Source: CALXVA01 sp944392465 (lineage in GTDB: Bacteria > Bacillota > Clostridia > TANB77 > CAG-508). Taken from it: DNA of 64,000 bases. The stretch lies in NCBI GenBank assembly GCA_963931155.1, contig OZ006978.1, forward strand, positions 558,001 through 622,000. The letters are read 5' to 3'. Under the pieces are notes generated by a model. It did not search any database, was not told the DNA's origin, and saw only the letters and a program-made list of their open reading frames with translations. Numbering within the stretch: position 1 is the stretch's first letter; the number at the start of each line of letters is the position of its first letter. A program made the position numbers and the translations under genes. Below, piece after piece: positions 62,107-64,000 of this stretch.

Positions 62107-63327
62107 TTATTTACTTCTTTGAAAATCGTCTCTATTTCTTTCATTTTCTCGTATCTTTTTCATCATAGCTATATCTTCATTATTAAGGCTAGCACTTAGT
62201 GTACAAATTTTAGATAAATGGTTTATAGCCTTTTTTTCTTTTAATTTCATTTTATTTTTACGTCTTTCTTCTCTTACTTCCTTTTCAGGTTTCTTTATTT
62301 CTGCTTTTATTGGAGTAAACACGTTCTCTTTTTGTACTTTTTTATACATGTTTGGTTCTAACTCAACTGCTATATTCATATAATTAGTAGCTTTTTCTTT
62401 ATCCCCTTTAAGTATTGCAACTTGTGATAAATAATAATATGAACCTGCTTCTGAATCTTCTCCTTTTAAACTTTCTTTAAAATATCTTTCTGCTTCATCT
62501 AAATCTCCTTCTATTAAAGCAATTTGACCTATACTTAATTTTGCATTATATAAAAGTGAATTAATTTCTGCTGCTTTTTTATAAAATTCTTTAGCTCTTT
62601 GAAAATCATTAACCATTGTGCAAACCATACCTAAATTATAGTATAAATCATAATCTCCTGGATGATATCTAAGTGCATTCATATATACATTTATTGCTTC
62701 TTTGTATCTTTCATTTGAATACAAAATTTCACCTAAAAGATTTGAAGCATCATAATATTCTGGTTTCTTTTTAAGGATCTCTTGTAGCATTGATATTGCA
62801 TCATCTGGTCTTTCTGCTTTATTTAATAATTTTGCTAAATTAAGGTTTATTCGTATATCTTTATTATTTATCTCAGTTGTTCGTATATATTCATCTACCG
62901 CTAAAGCATATTTTCCTTCTAGTTCATAAAGCTCTGCCAAAGTTTTATGTCCCATATAGCTATCTGGATATTTATTAATTAGCTTAAACAAATATTCTTT
63001 TGCTTTATCCGTATTTCCAGATTTTAATGCTATTTTTGCTAATGTTATATTAAGCATTTCTGGGAAATCAACTTTTTTATAGTGTTCTATTAATAGAATA
63101 ATTCCTGGAATTATAATAGATAATAAATAAATTATTATTTTAAAGAAAATGTTCAATCTTGTTCCTGATAATAGTTCGATAAAATTTATTACTATTCCAA
63201 TAAATTCTATTCCCAATATATATACATAACTTGTATCATTTTTTCTAATAAATCTACCAAAAGTTATAATAAATATTGCAAAAGCTAATAAATTAAATAT
63301 GATTTTCTCTACCAATTTTGTCACCAC
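62107..63327 (-). CDS. TPR-repeat membrane protein
   Basis: 406 residues. Two or three N-terminal helices (IIFNLLAFAIFIITFGRF; YVYILGIEFIGIVINFIELL; IIIYLLSIIIPGIILLIEHY), then at least six TPR units (e.g. YEASNLLGEILYSNERYKEAI-like at ~195; YNLGMVCTMVNDFQRAKEFY). Function unknown; resembles scaffold proteins of clostridia. Confidence 0.75.
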   Translation of the reverse strand: MVTKLVEKIIFNLLAFAIFIITFGRFIRKNDTSYVYILGIEFIGIVINFIELLSGTRLNIFFKIIIYLLSIIIPGIILLIEHYKKVDFPEMLNITLAKIALKSGNTDKAKEYLFKLINKYPDSYMGHKTLAELYELEGKYALAVDEYIRTTEINNKDIRINLNLAKLLNKAERPDDAISMLQEILKKKPEYYDASNLLGEILYSNERYKEAINVYMNALRYHPGDYDLYYNLGMVCTMVNDFQRAKEFYKKAAEINSLLYNAKLSIGQIALIEGDLDEAERYFKESLKGEDSEAGSYYYLSQVAILKGDKEKATNYMNIAVELEPNMYKKVQKENVFTPIKAEIKKPEKEVREERRKNKMKLKEKKAINHLSKICTLSASLNNEDIAMMKKIRENERNRDDFQRSK

Positions 63328-63441
63328 CTATTTTCTAATTTGTTCTGCTTTTGTAATTTTGGTTTATTTCAATTTTTTAATATTGCATAATGCAGAGAAT
63401 ATATGTGATATGTTGTATAGTACTATTGTAACACAATACAC

Positions 63442-63984
63442 TTATTTCCCCCATTTTTCTTCATAAGCATTCATACATTTTTCAATAATTCTTTCTGCAT
63501 CTTCTCTTCCTAACATTCTATCAACTGTTGTAGTTTTTCCTTCTAATTGTTTGTATACTTCAAAAAAATGTTTTATTTCATCAGATATATGTCTTGGAAG
63601 AGATGAAATATCTTTATATTCGTTTAAGTATGGGTCTTTTTTAGATATTGCAATTATTTTTTCATCTTCTTCACCATTGTCGTTCATTATTAAAACACCT
63701 ATCGGATAACATTCAACCAAAGTAAGTGGAATTATTTGTTCATTACATAAAATAAGTACATCTAGTGGATCATTATCTTCTGCATATGTACGTGGAATAA
63801 AACCATAATTTGTAGGATAATGAGTCGCTGTATACAGCACTCTATCTAGTCTAAGCATTCCTGTTTCTTTATCTAGTTCGTATTTAACATCTCCGCCTTT
63901 AGATATTTCTACAACTCCTATAAAATCATCTTTTTTTATTCTTTCTTTATTTATATCATGCCAAATGTTCATTTTTAAATCCAT
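63442..63984 (-). CDS. ppa: Inorganic pyrophosphatase
   Basis: 180 residues, family I. GDVKYELDKETGMLRLDRVLYTATHYPTNYGFIPRT, then EDNDPLDVLIL with the metal-binding aspartates. Start may be ATG 63984, very near its AAAGGA site, or ATG 63972 (MNIWHDI), the common family start. The window ends just upstream. Confidence 0.93.
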   Translation of the reverse strand: MDLKMNIWHDINKERIKKDDFIGVVEISKGGDVKYELDKETGMLRLDRVLYTATHYPTNYGFIPRTYAEDNDPLDVLILCNEQIIPLTLVECYPIGVLIMNDNGEEDEKIIAISKKDPYLNEYKDISSLPRHISDEIKHFFEVYKQLEGKTTTVDRMLGREDAERIIEKCMNAYEEKWGK

Positions 63985-64000
63985 TCCTTTCTTTCCCTGC

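Noticed and set aside
1..64000. CGG reassigned to Trp, Gln or another amino acid
   Set aside because: A reassigned sense codon would keep the zero frame open; here the zero frame fails right after CGG and only +1 gives family sequence.
1..64000. Systematic sequencing insertion at TCCG or CGGA
   Set aside because: Kept as an alternative but disfavoured: many CGGA and TCGGA sites are unaffected, and every affected site has CGG exactly in frame, which insertion errors would not favour.

Overview
The window is very AT-rich and carries spore-former genes (a BofA-like sigma-K checkpoint protein, a DUF2508/YaaL-like protein, dipicolinate synthase DpaA). It also has the rpsF-ssb-rpsR order, a glmS ribozyme ahead of glmS and a type IV pilus cluster. 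This points to a low-GC, probably spore-forming member of the Clostridia. I cannot name the species.

Layout. 1-16.3 kb is chromosome: obg (cut by the window edge), trpS, a zinc/manganese ABC transporter znuBCA, a patatin-like lipase, rpsR-ssb-rpsF, a DinD/BRO-type gene, the glmS ribozyme and glmS, bofA and a yaaL-like gene, a CaCA exchanger, serS, engB, a DUF951 gene and gltX. 16.32-52.49 kb is one apparently complete siphovirus-type prophage. Its left end is a cargo module (DUF3467, PBECR-like nuclease, DUF2283) with its own promoter. Then, on the minus strand and read right to left, come terminase, portal, capsid, tail, holin-like and lysin genes, with a tRNA-Trp inside the head operon. Between 37.9 and 49.8 kb lie the early and replication genes: ERF, NinB-like, HNH, DnaD-type initiator, RusA, a second tyrosine recombinase and an ArpU/DUF1492 late regulator. 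An Acb2/Tad1-like anti-defence gene sits at the junction with the late genes. The immunity switch (cro-like gene, S24 repressor) and integrase are at the right end. The attachment site is the 3' end of the RNase J gene; both junctions keep the last nine codons, the stop codon and the terminator. 52.5-64 kb is chromosome again: rnj, a ROK kinase, a type IV pilus operon with a PilM-PilN fusion, uppP, dpaA, a TPR protein and ppa.

Main discovery. Thirteen reading frames in the window contain an in-frame CGG codon. In eleven of them the frame breaks down right after CGG, and skipping the single C (reading XXX-C-GGN as XXX-Gly) restores a family-typical protein. In a twelfth (bofA) the skip leads straight to a stop that gives the family length, and in the thirteenth (integrase) it only changes the last residue. 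I found no CGG used as an ordinary sense codon in any other gene here, while CGG out of frame is common. Host and prophage genes behave alike, so the simplest reading is that CGG is unassigned in this lineage and triggers +1 frameshifting, or that CGGA/CGGT is read as a four-base glycine codon. Genes that would otherwise be called pseudogenes (znuB, patatin, dpaA, the phage replication initiator, HNH, DUF1492 regulator and tail genes) are then intact. A systematic insertion error is the main alternative, but it does not explain why the extra base always creates an in-frame CGG.

Other points of note: two 136-bp structured repeats directly behind terminators of host genes, a 36-bp tandem repeat that supplies the C-terminus of ZnuB, a perfect 25-bp palindrome inside the DinD-like gene, two cargo units with their own promoters inside the prophage, and directly repeated integrase arm sites around the attachment core.
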